The notes: generated by a model not told the origin, from the sequence alone. DNA of 64,000 nucleotides from Candidatus Nitrosacidococcus sp. I8 (GCF_945836005.1 NZ_OX241534.1:558001-622000); one strand, 5' to 3'. Positions 30,866 through 42,692 are shown, counted from the first letter of the stretch. A program made the numbers and translations.

Positions 30866-32083
30866 ATGTCTACTATTCGTAAAGTTGTATTAGCCTACTC
30901 TGGAGGGCTGGATACCTCCGTTATCCTAAAATGGTTACAAGAAACATACCAATGTGAAGTTATTACTTTCACTGCAGACATCGGTCAAGGTGAAGAAGTA
31001 GCACCTGCCCGAACAAAGGCTGAAAATCTTGACGTAAAAAAAATCTATATTGAAGATTTACGAGAAGAATTTGTTAAGAATTATGTTTTTCCTATGTTTC
31101 GAGCGAATACTTTATACGAAGGGGAGTACTTACTAGGTACCTCTATTGCTCGTCCTTTGATCGCTAAAAGACTAGTAGAAATTGCCCATGAAACTGGTGC
31201 TGATGCAATTTCACATGGGGCTACGGGTAAAGGCAATGATCAGGTACGCTTTGAGTTGGGAGCTTATGCCCTATCTCCTAATCTTAAAGTAATTGCCCCT
31301 TGGAGAGAATGGAACTTAACATCAAGAGAGACATTACTTGCCTATGCAGATCAGCACGGAATATCTATTGAAGGAAAACGAAAAGGAAAATCCCCTTATT
31401 CTATGGATGCAAATTTATTGCATATTTCCTATGAAGGTGGGTTGCTAGAAGATCCTTGGTGTGCTCCTGAAGAATCCATGTGGCGTTGGACTACTTCTCC
31501 AGAAAAAGCCCCTGAGCAACCAGATGAAATAGAGCTTGAGTATCGACAAGGGGATATTATTAAAGTTAATAGGGAATCTCTAAGTCCTGCTAAAGTATTA
31601 GAAACTCTAAATCTCTTAGGAAATAAACATGGAATCGGGCGGTTAGATTTAGTGGAAAATAGATATGTAGGAATGAAATCCAGAGGTTGCTATGAAACTC
31701 CTGGGGGTACCATTATGCTAAAAGCCCATCGAGCAATTGAGTCTTTAACTCTAGATAGGGAAGTAGCTCACCTTAAAGATGAACTCATGCCTCGGTATGC
31801 AAGCCTAATTTACAATGGATATTGGTGGTCTCCTGAACGGAAATTATTACAGCAGCTTATTGATTCTTCTCAAGCCACTGTAACCGGGCTTGTATCTCTA
31901 AAATTGTATAAAGGTAATGTGATTGTATTAGGACGGCAATCAAAGGAGCATAGCTTGTTTATGCCACAGATTGCAACTTTTGAGGAAGATGCAGGCGCTT
32001 ATAAGCAACAAGATGCTGAAGGATTTATTAAGCTTAATGCCCTGCGACTACGAATTGAAGCAATGAATAAGTATCAATCTTAA
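30866..32083 (+). CDS. argG: Argininosuccinate synthase
   Basis: 405 residues with the PP-loop motif [10 protein letters not shown] at 10-19 and the family segments [21 protein letters not shown] and [17 protein letters not shown]. It ligates citrulline and aspartate with ATP in arginine synthesis. The length is normal. It is convergent with purB, with 14 bp between the stops. Confidence 0.98.
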   Translation: MSTIRKVVLAYSGGLDTSVILKWLQETYQCEVITFTADIGQGEEVAPARTKAENLDVKKIYIEDLREEFVKNYVFPMFRANTLYEGEYLLGTSIARPLIAKRLVEIAHETGADAISHGATGKGNDQVRFELGAYALSPNLKVIAPWREWNLTSRETLLAYADQHGISIEGKRKGKSPYSMDANLLHISYEGGLLEDPWCAPEESMWRWTTSPEKAPEQPDEIELEYRQGDIIKVNRESLSPAKVLETLNLLGNKHGIGRLDLVENRYVGMKSRGCYETPGGTIMLKAHRAIESLTLDREVAHLKDELMPRYASLIYNGYWWSPERKLLQQLIDSSQATVTGLVSLKLYKGNVIVLGRQSKEHSLFMPQIATFEEDAGAYKQQDAEGFIKLNALRLRIEAMNKYQS

Positions 32084-32097
32084 CGTCTAAAGTAGAG

Positions 32098-33495
<1,398 letters not shown>

Positions 33496-33587
33496 TTAAG
33501 GTGTTACACTAAAGCACTAATATAAAGAATATCGTTTTATATCCTTATAAATAATAGATATGAAACTTAATATAAAAAAGGAATCGA

Positions 33588-33920
33588 ATGAGTTATTTAT
33601 TTATTTTTAGTTTACTCTTGTCAAGTATGTGTATCTTACCAATGCGAATCTCCTATGCTAGAAAAATAGATGATATCCAGCAAGCAACATCTCAGGAGGT
33701 AAGCAGTTGTGAATTTTTAGGTCGTGTTCAAGGATTTTCAGGCTGGGGTAAAACCATCTCTAGACAGGAATATAATAAAGCAAAATATATCGCTTTGGAG
33801 AAAGCTGCAAACCTTAATGCAACGCATATCATATGGACTCGGCTTCCTAGAAGTTATTCATCTCCTTATGCTTATGGGAAAGCTTATAATTGCGATCATC
33901 AGTTACTGGCTAATGATTAG
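33588..33920 (+). CDS. Small secreted protein, DUF4156-like
   Basis: 110 residues with an N-terminal hydrophobic signal segment ending near SYA (about residue 24). The mature domain has CEFLGRVQGFSGWG, an alanine-rich helix (AKYIALEKAANLNATHIIW) and a C-terminal YAYGKAYNCD. This pattern resembles the DUF4156 lipoprotein-like family, with two cysteines that could form a disulfide. AAGGA precedes the ATG. It is divergent from purB. No function is known. Confidence 0.65.
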   Translation: MSYLFIFSLLLSSMCILPMRISYARKIDDIQQATSQEVSSCEFLGRVQGFSGWGKTISRQEYNKAKYIALEKAANLNATHIIWTRLPRSYSSPYAYGKAYNCDHQLLAND

Positions 33921-33971
33921 CTATACAAGCTCTCCCAGCTATTTTAAGAAGTGAATTTAAAGATTCACTTC

Positions 33972-34868
33972 TTAGGCTTGGCAATAAGTGGGTACCCAAC
34001 TTTGATCGATGAGCTTATCGTCCATGAGGCTATAGTCAAAATCAAGCCCATCTTGGATCATTTTCTCTACATTGAACAAGTATTTTCCTTCTGGAACGCA
34101 GCTTCTAAAGAAATAACGATACCATGCTGGGGTAGTTGCTTTTGCGATTTTCACTTGCATTGGGCTTAGGAAATTTCTCCGCTGGCCTAAGTGGGCAAGC
34201 TCATCAATAGTAATCTCATATAAAAGCTCTCTTAGTCGTTGTGCTGCTTCAGGCTCATCAGCAAACACATCATCAATTAAAACATCTAAATGTTTATAAA
34301 AAGTAGTACCCATAAGCTCCATATTAAAGGCTGGCATATCTTTAATTAGACCGGGAAGGTGAACAAAATAGTAATAGAATTTTTGAGTAAAAGGACCAAA
34401 GAGCGCCCACTCTGCTTTATCTAGGTTGAACACTTGTAACATCTCATAGAAAAGACGGGCATGGCAAAACTCCTCTGCCATATGTAGACGGCTAATTTTC
34501 TGGGTAAGTTTTTTAGAATCTGCCATGACAGGTTCTGCATCCCAAGCAGCTGTAATGCCAGCCCATTCATGGCGAGCAAATTTATATACATTAGTAAGCC
34601 ATAGAACTTTACGATCTACTTTACTAGGATCATCCTTGAATTTCATATAATTACGATAGAATGCTTCCTTATCAATAGGGTTCTTAGCCCGTACTGGATT
34701 ATCCTTAAAGTATTGTAATCTCGCTTTTTTTCTAACTAAATCTTTTTCTTCTTCTAAAAGCCCCCCAGTATGCTCTTGAGTATATTCCCAATAACTTTCA
34801 AAGTTTTTTTCCATTTCTTCAGGAGAAGCAGGTGAAAAAATGGAACGATATTTTCCTTTCTCGGACAT
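33972..34868 (-). CDS. Unrecognised ferritin-like di-iron protein next to RuBisCO
   Basis: 298 residues, all-helical, not matching a family I can name. The chain shows a full six-ligand di-iron set in the right order: E101 (RHEWAG), E133xxH136 (AEEFCHARLF), E184 (FNMELMG) and E223xxH226 (IDELAHLGQRR). The spacing fits a four-helix bundle oxidase or oxygenase. An extra 90-residue charged N-terminus and a 70-residue tail flank the bundle. It is divergent from cbbL across a 399-bp gap, so the two may share regulation. Substrate and function are unknown. Confidence 0.75.
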   Translation of the reverse strand: MSEKGKYRSIFSPASPEEMEKNFESYWEYTQEHTGGLLEEEKDLVRKKARLQYFKDNPVRAKNPIDKEAFYRNYMKFKDDPSKVDRKVLWLTNVYKFARHEWAGITAAWDAEPVMADSKKLTQKISRLHMAEEFCHARLFYEMLQVFNLDKAEWALFGPFTQKFYYYFVHLPGLIKDMPAFNMELMGTTFYKHLDVLIDDVFADEPEAAQRLRELLYEITIDELAHLGQRRNFLSPMQVKIAKATTPAWYRYFFRSCVPEGKYLFNVEKMIQDGLDFDYSLMDDKLIDQSWVPTYCQA

Positions 34869-36737
<1,869 letters not shown>

Positions 36738-36760
36738 TAAGATTAGGAGAATACTCAATT

Positions 36761-37195
36761 ATGATGACCAATCACGGAAATCGTCTCACCCAAGGGCAGT
36801 TTTCTTTTCTGCCTGATTTAACTGACGATCAAATTTTAGCTCAAATTAAATATGCTCTAAAAAACAATTGGGCAGTAAACATAGAATACACCGACGATCC
36901 CCATCCTCGTAACACCTATTGGGAATTATTTGGCTTACCTATGTTTGATCTTAAAGATCCTGCTGGAATTTTAATGGAGATCAACGAGTGCCGTAAAACT
37001 TATCCTAATCACTATATTCGGGTAACTGCCTATAGTAGTGTTCGTGGTACTGAATCTCCTGCTATGTCCTATATTGTCAACCGTCCTAAGAATGAGCCTG
37101 GGTTTAGCTTAGTACGTCAAGAATGGGAAGGGCGTAAAGTCCGTTATACCGTCAGTAGTTATTCTGCCCAAAAGCCAGAAGGTGAGCGGTATTAA
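36761..37195 (+). CDS. cbbS: RuBisCO small subunit (red-type)
   Basis: 144 residues. TQGQFSFLPDLTDDQI at the start, NTYWELFGLPMFDL in the middle and the long C-terminal beta-hairpin extension (FSLVRQEWEGRKVRYTVSSY) are typical of red-type small subunits. It forms the L8S8 enzyme with CbbL. It follows cbbL by 23 bp with AGGAG upstream, so the two are cotranscribed and equally translated. Confidence 0.97.
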   Translation: MMTNHGNRLTQGQFSFLPDLTDDQILAQIKYALKNNWAVNIEYTDDPHPRNTYWELFGLPMFDLKDPAGILMEINECRKTYPNHYIRVTAYSSVRGTESPAMSYIVNRPKNEPGFSLVRQEWEGRKVRYTVSSYSAQKPEGERY

Positions 37196-37213
37196 TTTCT
37201 ACTAAACTTCTTT

Positions 37214-37243
37214 ATCACGGGTCTTATAAAAAAGACCCGTGAT
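37214..37243 (+). terminator. Strong hairpin between cbbS and cbbX (attenuator or RNA stabiliser)
   Basis: A perfect 12-bp inverted repeat, ATCACGGGTCTT (37214-37225) and AAGACCCGTGAT (37232-37243), with a 6-nt loop. No T-run follows, so it is unlikely to be a full terminator. It could protect the 3' end of the cbbLS message and lower cbbX expression relative to cbbLS. It ends 14 bp before the cbbX ribosome-binding site. Confidence 0.7.
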
Positions 37244-37271
37244 TCAGTTAGATATCAAAGGAGCAGATATC

Positions 37272-38177
37272 ATGAGTCATGATAATAAAAATACAGGTGC
37301 GGTTTTAGCTGAAAATTCATCGGTGGATTTAGATGCTGAATTTAAATCCTCTAATATCCAAGAGGTTTTAGATCGGCTAGATAAAGAGCTTATCGGTTTA
37401 AAACCTATTAAAACCCGTATCCATGAAATTGCTGCTCTTTTATTAGTCGATCGGTTACGTAAGCAATTTGAGCTTCTCTCTGAAACGCCTACTTTGCATA
37501 TGAATTTTACTGGCAATCCAGGTACAGGTAAGACTACTGTTGCTGTACGTATGGGGGAAATTTTAAAAAGACTAGGTTATGTACGGGAAGGTCATTTAAT
37601 TACCGTAACTCGAGATGATCTTGTAGGTCAATATATCGGTCATACTGCTCCGAAAACTAAAGAAGTTATTAAAAAAGCCATGGGGGGCGTGCTGTTTATT
37701 GATGAAGCTTATTATCTTTATAAGCCAGAAAATGAGCGGGATTATGGCCAAGAATCTATCGAAATCCTACTGCAAATCATGGAAAATAATCGAGATGATC
37801 TCGTGGTTATTCTCGCAGGCTATAAGGATAAGATGGATCGGTTCTTTTTAAGTAACCCAGGAATGCGTTCCCGAATTGCCCACCATCTAGATTTCCCTGA
37901 TTATACTCCAGACGAGCTCATGGCGATTGCTAGAATTATGCTGGCTAACCAAAATTATCGCTTTAGTACTGAAGGAGAGAAAGCATTTGCAGAATATATT
38001 CCAGAACGAATGAAACTTGAGCATTTTTCTAATGCTAGATCTATTCGTAACGCCCTTGATCGTGCCCGTCTTCGTCAAGCCAATCGATTATTTGCATCTC
38101 GGGGTAAAAAATTAAATAAGATTGATTTGATTACTATTGAAGCAGAAGATATCCGAGCCAGCCGTATTTTCAAATAG
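37272..38177 (+). CDS. cbbX: RuBisCO activase CbbX
   Basis: 301 residues from ATG 37272, which has AAAGGAG 9 bp upstream. A GTG at 37239 is in frame but lies inside the cbbS-cbbX hairpin and lacks a ribosome-binding site. The AAA+ core has Walker A GNPGTGKT at 81-88, Walker [11 protein letters not shown], and pore and sensor segments ([19 protein letters not shown]). CbbX removes inhibitory sugar phosphates from red-type RuBisCO by pulling on the large-subunit C-terminus. Its presence supports the form IC call. Confidence 0.97.
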   Translation: MSHDNKNTGAVLAENSSVDLDAEFKSSNIQEVLDRLDKELIGLKPIKTRIHEIAALLLVDRLRKQFELLSETPTLHMNFTGNPGTGKTTVAVRMGEILKRLGYVREGHLITVTRDDLVGQYIGHTAPKTKEVIKKAMGGVLFIDEAYYLYKPENERDYGQESIEILLQIMENNRDDLVVILAGYKDKMDRFFLSNPGMRSRIAHHLDFPDYTPDELMAIARIMLANQNYRFSTEGEKAFAEYIPERMKLEHFSNARSIRNALDRARLRQANRLFASRGKKLNKIDLITIEAEDIRASRIFK

Positions 38178-38309
38178 ATAAGTACTAAGATAATTAATTT
38201 CTGTAGATAAAAAATAATAATCATTAGCTCAAGAAAGTGGTATAAATGAAATAATCGTTTAATAATATAGATAGCTTTGCTATTTAGGATAGATAGGGAG
38301 GAGTAGGTT

Positions 38310-38720
38310 GTGAATATATATGATAATGACAGCAACGAACTATCACCCCTTCGGACAATGCCGAAGACCATTGATGCGGTTCATTTTAATCGTGTTCGCT
38401 TAGCACTACGAAGAATCAGCAACCCCCTACAGATACCATTACCTAAGCATCGAGGTCTTTTGATGCTCCTAGATAATAAAGAATGGCTCTGCGTAGATAG
38501 CTTTCATGCAGATCGACTCATTCTTGCATGGCGTTCTTTTGATACGAGCCATAGGCAAGGGATTCATGAACCTATCTCCTGTAAGCTTAGCTTTTATCAC
38601 ATGCACGCAGGATTAATCATGGGATCGGCAATTGAACACCTTAGCCAAACACTTGCCCAACAACTTGAGGAAGTACGTCCTCATTCCATCAAAGAAGGAA
38701 AGACTTCCTCTATCGCTTAA
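38310..38720 (+). CDS. Hypothetical protein downstream of cbbX
   Basis: 136 residues starting at GTG 38310, with GGGAGGAG 6 bp upstream, an unusually strong ribosome-binding site that fixes the start. The protein is basic in its first half (VRLALRRISNPLQIPLPKHRG), then has WLCVDSFHADRLILAWRSFD and a histidine-rich FYHMHAGLIMGSAIEHL segment. No signal peptide, membrane span or known motif is seen. It lies 132 bp after cbbX on the same strand and may belong to the CO2-fixation locus, but the gap leaves this open. Confidence 0.65.
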   Translation: MNIYDNDSNELSPLRTMPKTIDAVHFNRVRLALRRISNPLQIPLPKHRGLLMLLDNKEWLCVDSFHADRLILAWRSFDTSHRQGIHEPISCKLSFYHMHAGLIMGSAIEHLSQTLAQQLEEVRPHSIKEGKTSSIA

Positions 38721-38782
38721 TTATTTCTACTAAAAAACTAATATGCTTTAATTAAAGCGCCCGTTTTTAGATAGCTTATATT

Positions 38783-39448
38783 TTATTTACTCTCTTTCTT
38801 ATTTTGAGCTTCATAGGTTTGAATAAAGCTATTAGCTTCATCAATCGCAGATTCCATTTCACTTACTAATTTGCTCACATCAGTTTTAATTCCATCTAAA
38901 CTACCCTGTAAAGAAGCAATCGCTTTTGCATTTAAGTTATGCTTTAAAAAAAGCACTTGATCATGGAAAGTAGTTAGGACTGGATTCATTTTTGCTGCGG
39001 CCCGTTTCATAGATTGCAACAACTTTTCGTAATGTGCTCGAGTTTCAATCAGTTCCTGCCTGCTTTGTGCTTTTAGCGAAGCATTACTATACTGCTCTAG
39101 TTCTCCTTCCCATTCTGCAAATAGGGCATCGGCAACATTTTCAACAGATTTAATTCGGTTATTGACTGCTTTAGCTTTTGATTCGCTATCTTCATACTCT
39201 CCATTCATTTTTTTATACATCACCTCCAAGTCCCCACCATCAAAATTAACGACAGAAGAAAATTGTTCGAGAGCTGATTGGAATTGATCTTTAGCGTCTA
39301 CTTGGGCATCTCTTACTTTTTCAACTCGGCTAGTAAGAATATCTCGCTTCTGAACGCCAAATTTTTCCATAGTGTTGTAATAAACAGTCTCACAACCCAT
39401 GAGAAATAAGGTGATAATAATAATGTTGAAATAGCGAACTTGATTCAT
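38783..39448 (-). CDS. DUF2959 family lipoprotein
   Basis: 221 residues with a signal segment ending in the lipobox LMGC (cysteine 19), so probably an outer- or inner-membrane lipoprotein. The mature part is a long, mostly helical, charged coiled-coil (ESKAKAVNNRIKSVENVADAL, then repeated heptads to the end). The length and pattern match DUF2959. Function unknown. The upstream gene on this strand ends 150 bp away beyond a terminator, so it has its own promoter. Confidence 0.85.
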   Translation of the reverse strand: MNQVRYFNIIIITLFLMGCETVYYNTMEKFGVQKRDILTSRVEKVRDAQVDAKDQFQSALEQFSSVVNFDGGDLEVMYKKMNGEYEDSESKAKAVNNRIKSVENVADALFAEWEGELEQYSNASLKAQSRQELIETRAHYEKLLQSMKRAAAKMNPVLTTFHDQVLFLKHNLNAKAIASLQGSLDGIKTDVSKLVSEMESAIDEANSFIQTYEAQNKKESK

Positions 39449-39561
39449 GGTGGATACAAAATGATTTATGAGAGTAACAATTTACTTATTGTTTAAATTT
39501 TTTAGATTTAAGCTATTAAAGTAATAATAACAAAATGGATAGAAAGGGAAAAATTTTTATA

Positions 39562-39592
39562 TTAGGGCTATTTACTTTAAAAATAGCCCTAA
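39562..39592 (-). terminator. Terminator downstream of the GST gene at 39598
   Basis: A perfect 12-bp stem, TTAGGGCTATTT (39562-39573) and AAATAGCCCTAA (39581-39592), with a 7-nt loop. On the minus strand it is followed by an A/T tract (ATATAAAAATTTTT). It separates the GST gene from the DUF2959 gene. Confidence 0.75.
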
Positions 39593-39597
39593 ATTTT

Positions 39598-40218
39598 TTA
39601 GACTAATCCTTCAATTTTAAGTACTTGTTGCACTTGAGCATCTTGCACTAAGGTATCATGAAAGCGTTGTAAGTTAGCGTAGGGCTTAATCCCATCCTTG
39701 AGTGCTTTATTGCCCCATTGGAGCATAGGAAGGGCATAGGCATCTACTGCAGTACGCTTATTGCCTACAATGTGATCTTTACTATCAAGGTGATTTTCGA
39801 GTAACTCATAGCGCTTAGCGATTAATTTTCTTGCGGCAGCACGAACAACTTCTAGATCTTCCTCATCCTTAGAAGTGGTATAGCGTTGAGGAAAATAGAA
39901 AGGATAGAAAGCAGGATGTAAATCCCCCGTCATAAATAACAACCAACGATCAAACTCGGCATTTCCACGTAAAGAACCGTCAGAGCCTAAATTTGATTTA
40001 GGAAAACGATTGGTTAAATACTTAAGAATTGCACCTGACTGGGTTAAGGTCCAGCCTTCTCCTGTATCTAATACCGGTACAGCACCTGCGGGATTTAATT
40101 TAATAAGTTGTGGACTACCAATCTTTACTGCCTCTGCCCCGTAAGACTCTCCAATCCACTCAAGCACAATATGAGAAGCTAAAGAGCAAGCTCCCGGTGA
40201 ATAATAAAGCTTAATCAC
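39598..40218 (-). CDS. Glutathione S-transferase family protein
   Basis: 206 residues from GTG 40218, which has AAGGAG 8 bp upstream. An ATG ten codons further up is in frame, but the added residues are not family-like. The N-terminus IKLYYSPGACSLASHIVLEW is the beta-class GST opening, with LNPAGAVPVLDTGEG and TQSGAILKYL as the glutathione-site segments. The C-terminal helical domain has AVDAYALPMLQW. Substrate unknown. Confidence 0.87.
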   Translation of the reverse strand: MIKLYYSPGACSLASHIVLEWIGESYGAEAVKIGSPQLIKLNPAGAVPVLDTGEGWTLTQSGAILKYLTNRFPKSNLGSDGSLRGNAEFDRWLLFMTGDLHPAFYPFYFPQRYTTSKDEEDLEVVRAAARKLIAKRYELLENHLDSKDHIVGNKRTAVDAYALPMLQWGNKALKDGIKPYANLQRFHDTLVQDAQVQQVLKIEGLV

Positions 40219-40462
40219 TATTAATCTCCTTACCAAAATCAAATTCATGTGTTTTGGCTAAATATTCATCAAGAAGCAATAAAAATATCTTTTTGAATGT
40301 TTAACCAGAATAGAAGCCACTTATTAAGTAGCTTAATAAAAGTATAGAGTGAAATACAAAACTTGGCTAATAAGGTCTTTAATCCCTTGAATTTATACTC
40401 TTTAAGTACCATATACTTTAATGTTATAGCATTTTAATTTTCTTAGGCTAAGGGATAAAGCG

Positions 40463-41296
40463 ATGAAACAGCGACAGGTCATTCAAACCGTACAAGGGCG
40501 ATCCACTTATGATGGTGCCGGAGTACACATTAATCGAGTGATGGGTACATCTCAATTACTTCAATTAGATCCGTTTTTATTATTAGATGAATTTAAATCT
40601 GATAATCCAAATGATTATATTGCAGGATTTCCCGATCACCCTCATCGAGGATTTGAAACCGTCACTTATATGCTTACAGGGCGGATGCGTCATAAAGATA
40701 ATCAAGGAAATAAGGGATTGTTGACTGCAGGTGATGTGCAGTGGATGACAGCAGGTCGTGGTATTGTTCATTCAGAGATGCCAGAGCAAGAAGATGGATT
40801 ATTGTGGGGTTTTCAGCTTTGGGTTAATTTACCAGCTCAAGATAAGATGACTGCCCCCCGTTATCAAGATATTCAATCAGAGCGTATTCCTATTTTTGAA
40901 GAAAATGGAGTAAAAGTAAAAGTGATTGCTGGAGAAATCAATGGCTATAAAGGACCTGTAGATGCTCCTACCACCCAGCCTATTTATTTGGATATGGAAT
41001 TACCACCTCAAGCTAGCTATAGCTTATCTTTGCTTGATCACTATAGTGCATTTATTTATGTTTATGTAGGATCTGCTCAAGTAGGTAACCCTATTAAAAC
41101 GATAAATCAAGGCACCCTTGCGGTGCTTGATTCAGGAAATACAATCACCATAACTACAACAGATGAATCTGCCAGATTATTATTTATCGCAGGTCAACCA
41201 CTTAAAGAGTCTATTGTGCGCTACGGACCTTTTGTCATGAATAGCAAAGAAGAAATCCAACAGGCACTTGCAGATTACCAATCGGGTATTTTATAA
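40463..41296 (+). CDS. Pirin family protein
   Basis: 277 residues, a bicupin. The N-terminal metal site is visible as PDHPHRGFETVTYMLTGRMRHKD with a downstream GDVQWMTAGRGIVHSEMP, the classic pirin H-x-H and H/E ligand pattern. Bacterial pirins include quercetinase-like enzymes and regulators; nothing here decides between them. It stands alone with its own promoter region upstream. Confidence 0.9.
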   Translation: MKQRQVIQTVQGRSTYDGAGVHINRVMGTSQLLQLDPFLLLDEFKSDNPNDYIAGFPDHPHRGFETVTYMLTGRMRHKDNQGNKGLLTAGDVQWMTAGRGIVHSEMPEQEDGLLWGFQLWVNLPAQDKMTAPRYQDIQSERIPIFEENGVKVKVIAGEINGYKGPVDAPTTQPIYLDMELPPQASYSLSLLDHYSAFIYVYVGSAQVGNPIKTINQGTLAVLDSGNTITITTTDESARLLFIAGQPLKESIVRYGPFVMNSKEEIQQALADYQSGIL

Positions 41297-41445
41297 AAAA
41301 TTTTATAAGGGATTTTTATTTTCTGAGTTCAATATGACAAAAAACGACATTTTTAGTCATAACCTGCCTATTTAGGTCAGTAAAAATACCTAGTATTTCT
41401 GGGATAAAATACATAACTAATTGATTAATCTATTTAAGATAAAAT

Positions 41446-41461
41446 TGGCACGGTAATTGCT
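41446..41461 (+). promoter_or_regulatory. Sigma-54 (RpoN) promoter
   Basis: TGGCAC-GGTAA-TTGCT with GG (41447-41448) and GC (41459-41460) separated by exactly 10 nt, matching the -24/-12 consensus. Transcription should start near 41472. The only thing downstream before a terminator is the candidate RNA at 41472-41566. Confidence 0.8.
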
Positions 41462-41471
41462 TTATATTTTA

Positions 41472-41566
41472 TCGAGTACTAAAGTACTTGGTAAGATGGT
41501 TTTCAAAGGTAGCATAAATTGCCTTTGTTTTGGCTCCTAATCGTGGTGTATTAGGAGCCTTTTTTT
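41472..41566 (+). ncRNA. Candidate sigma-54-driven small RNA or attenuated leader
   Basis: About 95 nt between the predicted sigma-54 start and an intrinsic terminator, with no open frame of note. It folds by eye into three stems: 41473-41490 (7 bp, TAAA loop), CAAAGG 41504-41509 with CCTTTG 41522-41527, and the terminator stem GGCTCCTAAT 41532-41541 with ATTAGGAGCC 41550-41559, then seven T. The PEP-CTERM gene starts 228 nt beyond the terminator. It is either a free small RNA or a leader that must be read through. I recognise no known RNA family. Confidence 0.5.
41532..41566 (+). terminator. Intrinsic terminator of the candidate small RNA
   Basis: A 10-bp perfect stem, GGCTCCTAAT and ATTAGGAGCC, with an 8-nt loop followed by TTTTTTT. 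A strong classical terminator, 230 bp downstream of the pirin stop but only about 60 nt after the sigma-54 start. Confidence 0.9.
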
Positions 41567-41740
41567 GCTCAGAAAAAAATATCCTGTCTTTTTTTATTCC
41601 TATCAAAAATAAATCTCCCCTATTTTCCGCCTGCAACTAGCTTTTAAATAAATTTTTTGAGTTAAATTTCTCTACTTCCTTGATTATTTAAGATCATGAT
41701 CTATAGTTGACAATTGATATAATAAATACAAAATAGTGCA

Positions 41741-41758
41741 TCTTATCCAACGCTTTAG
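41741..41758 (+). repeat. Leader motif shared with the second PEP-CTERM gene (copy 1)
   Basis: TCTTATCCAACGCTTTAG, 17 of 18 bases the same as copy 2 at 42973-42990. It lies 35 nt before the start codon. Flanking ATAGTG (41733-41738) can pair with CACTAT (41774-41779) just before the ribosome-binding site GGAG; the internal TAGTGT (41756-41761) can pair with the same arm, giving two exclusive folds. Confidence 0.55.
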
Positions 41759-41793
41759 TGTTTTGTATCAATACACTATGGAGACTTGGATTA

Positions 41794-42645
41794 ATGAAAG
41801 TAACGAAAATATCTGCTGCACTCGCCTTGAGTACAGCTTTTACAATAAACGCTCACGCAGCCCCTTTAGTCTCAAATGGAGATTTTTCTCAGTCCACCTA
41901 TAGTACAGCCAGCCAAGTAGGCGATAGTGGTACCACATCTTATGGACAAGGACTCGCTGGCTGGACAGCGACTGGTTATACCATTTGGTATCCTAGCGTA
42001 CAGGATTCTATTGACGGACCAGTAGCCAATCAATTTACTAATGATACTGGCACATCTCCAGATAACGCTCAGAATTTACACTCTACTATGACAGGTACGG
42101 ATGCCAATGGAACTAGTATGAATATTGGTGCCTTTGTCGGGTTAGACGGAGATCAGACTCAGGATCAAGACTTTTCTAATGGGAATACTGTTCAAGCTTC
42201 TATCTCTCAGACGATCAATGGATTAACAGCTGGGCAAAACTATACTGTTAGCTTTGATTGGGGCGCAGCCCAACTACAAGGTCGTACTGGAAAAACTACT
42301 GAGCAGCTTCAAGTTTCTCTAGGTAATGTACCTCTATCTCCAAGTGGGACTCTCCCAAGTGGTGCTCAATCTACAGCTGTTCTTGATAATTCTAGTGGTG
42401 GATTCACTGGCTGGCAATCTCAATCTTTTACCTTTACCGCCCAAGGTGCTAGCCAAGTGTTAAGCTTTCTTTCTGTAGGTACTCCAGGCGGACTTCCTCC
42501 TATGGCAGTATTAGCTAATGTAGCTATGGTAGCGGATGTTACTCCTCCTAATAATGTGCCAGAGCCTGCTGCAATTATTTTATTTGGGACGGGGTTATTT
42601 GGATTAGCCTTCTTTATGCGTCGCTATAGCGCAAATTTATTATAA
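41794..42645 (+). CDS. PEP-CTERM sorting domain protein (paralog 1)
   Basis: 283 residues from ATG 41794 (GGAG at 41780-41783); an ATG at 41758 would spoil the signal peptide. The signal peptide ends at AHA. The mature protein starts LVSNGDFSQ and is Gly/Ser/Thr/Gln-rich, with GAFVGLDGDQT, FDWGAAQLQGRTG and FLSVGTPGGLPPMA shared with paralog 3. The C-terminal 29 residues are the sorting signal: PEP at 256-258, a hydrophobic span (ILFGTGLFGLAFF) and MRR. Such proteins are cut by an exosortase and linked to the surface or exopolysaccharide. No exosortase gene is in this window. Confidence 0.92.
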   Translation: MKVTKISAALALSTAFTINAHAAPLVSNGDFSQSTYSTASQVGDSGTTSYGQGLAGWTATGYTIWYPSVQDSIDGPVANQFTNDTGTSPDNAQNLHSTMTGTDANGTSMNIGAFVGLDGDQTQDQDFSNGNTVQASISQTINGLTAGQNYTVSFDWGAAQLQGRTGKTTEQLQVSLGNVPLSPSGTLPSGAQSTAVLDNSSGGFTGWQSQSFTFTAQGASQVLSFLSVGTPGGLPPMAVLANVAMVADVTPPNNVPEPAAIILFGTGLFGLAFFMRRYSANLL

Positions 42646-42656
42646 TCAGTATTTTC

Positions 42657-42692
42657 AATGGGTTACTAGGAAAAACTCCCTAGTAACCCATT
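42657..42692 (+). terminator. Hairpin terminator after PEP-CTERM paralog 1
   Basis: A perfect 14-bp stem, AATGGGTTACTAGG (42657-42670) and CCTAGTAACCCATT (42679-42692), with an 8-nt loop. The T-tract is interrupted (TTTCTCTC). Confidence 0.75.

Larger units (their letters stand above)
41297..41793. other. Intergenic region with sigma-54 promoter, candidate small RNA and PEP-CTERM leader
   Basis: 497 bp without a protein gene. In order it holds: a near-palindrome TATGAC...GTCATA at 41333-41361 (possible activator site), a sigma-54 promoter at 41446-41461, a structured transcript ending in a terminator at 41566, an AT-rich stretch, and the leader of the PEP-CTERM gene with TTGACA at 41707-41712 and the shared motif at 41741-41758. 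Each supported part is listed separately. Confidence 0.7.

Noticed and set aside
33951-34169. 72-codon plus-strand frame opposite the di-iron protein
   Set aside because: It mirrors the C-terminal part of the minus-strand gene, whose ligand pattern and length show it to be the real one.
37239-37271. GTG at 37239 as the cbbX start
   Set aside because: It lies within the 12-bp hairpin and has no ribosome-binding site, while ATG 37272 has AAAGGAG at a good distance.
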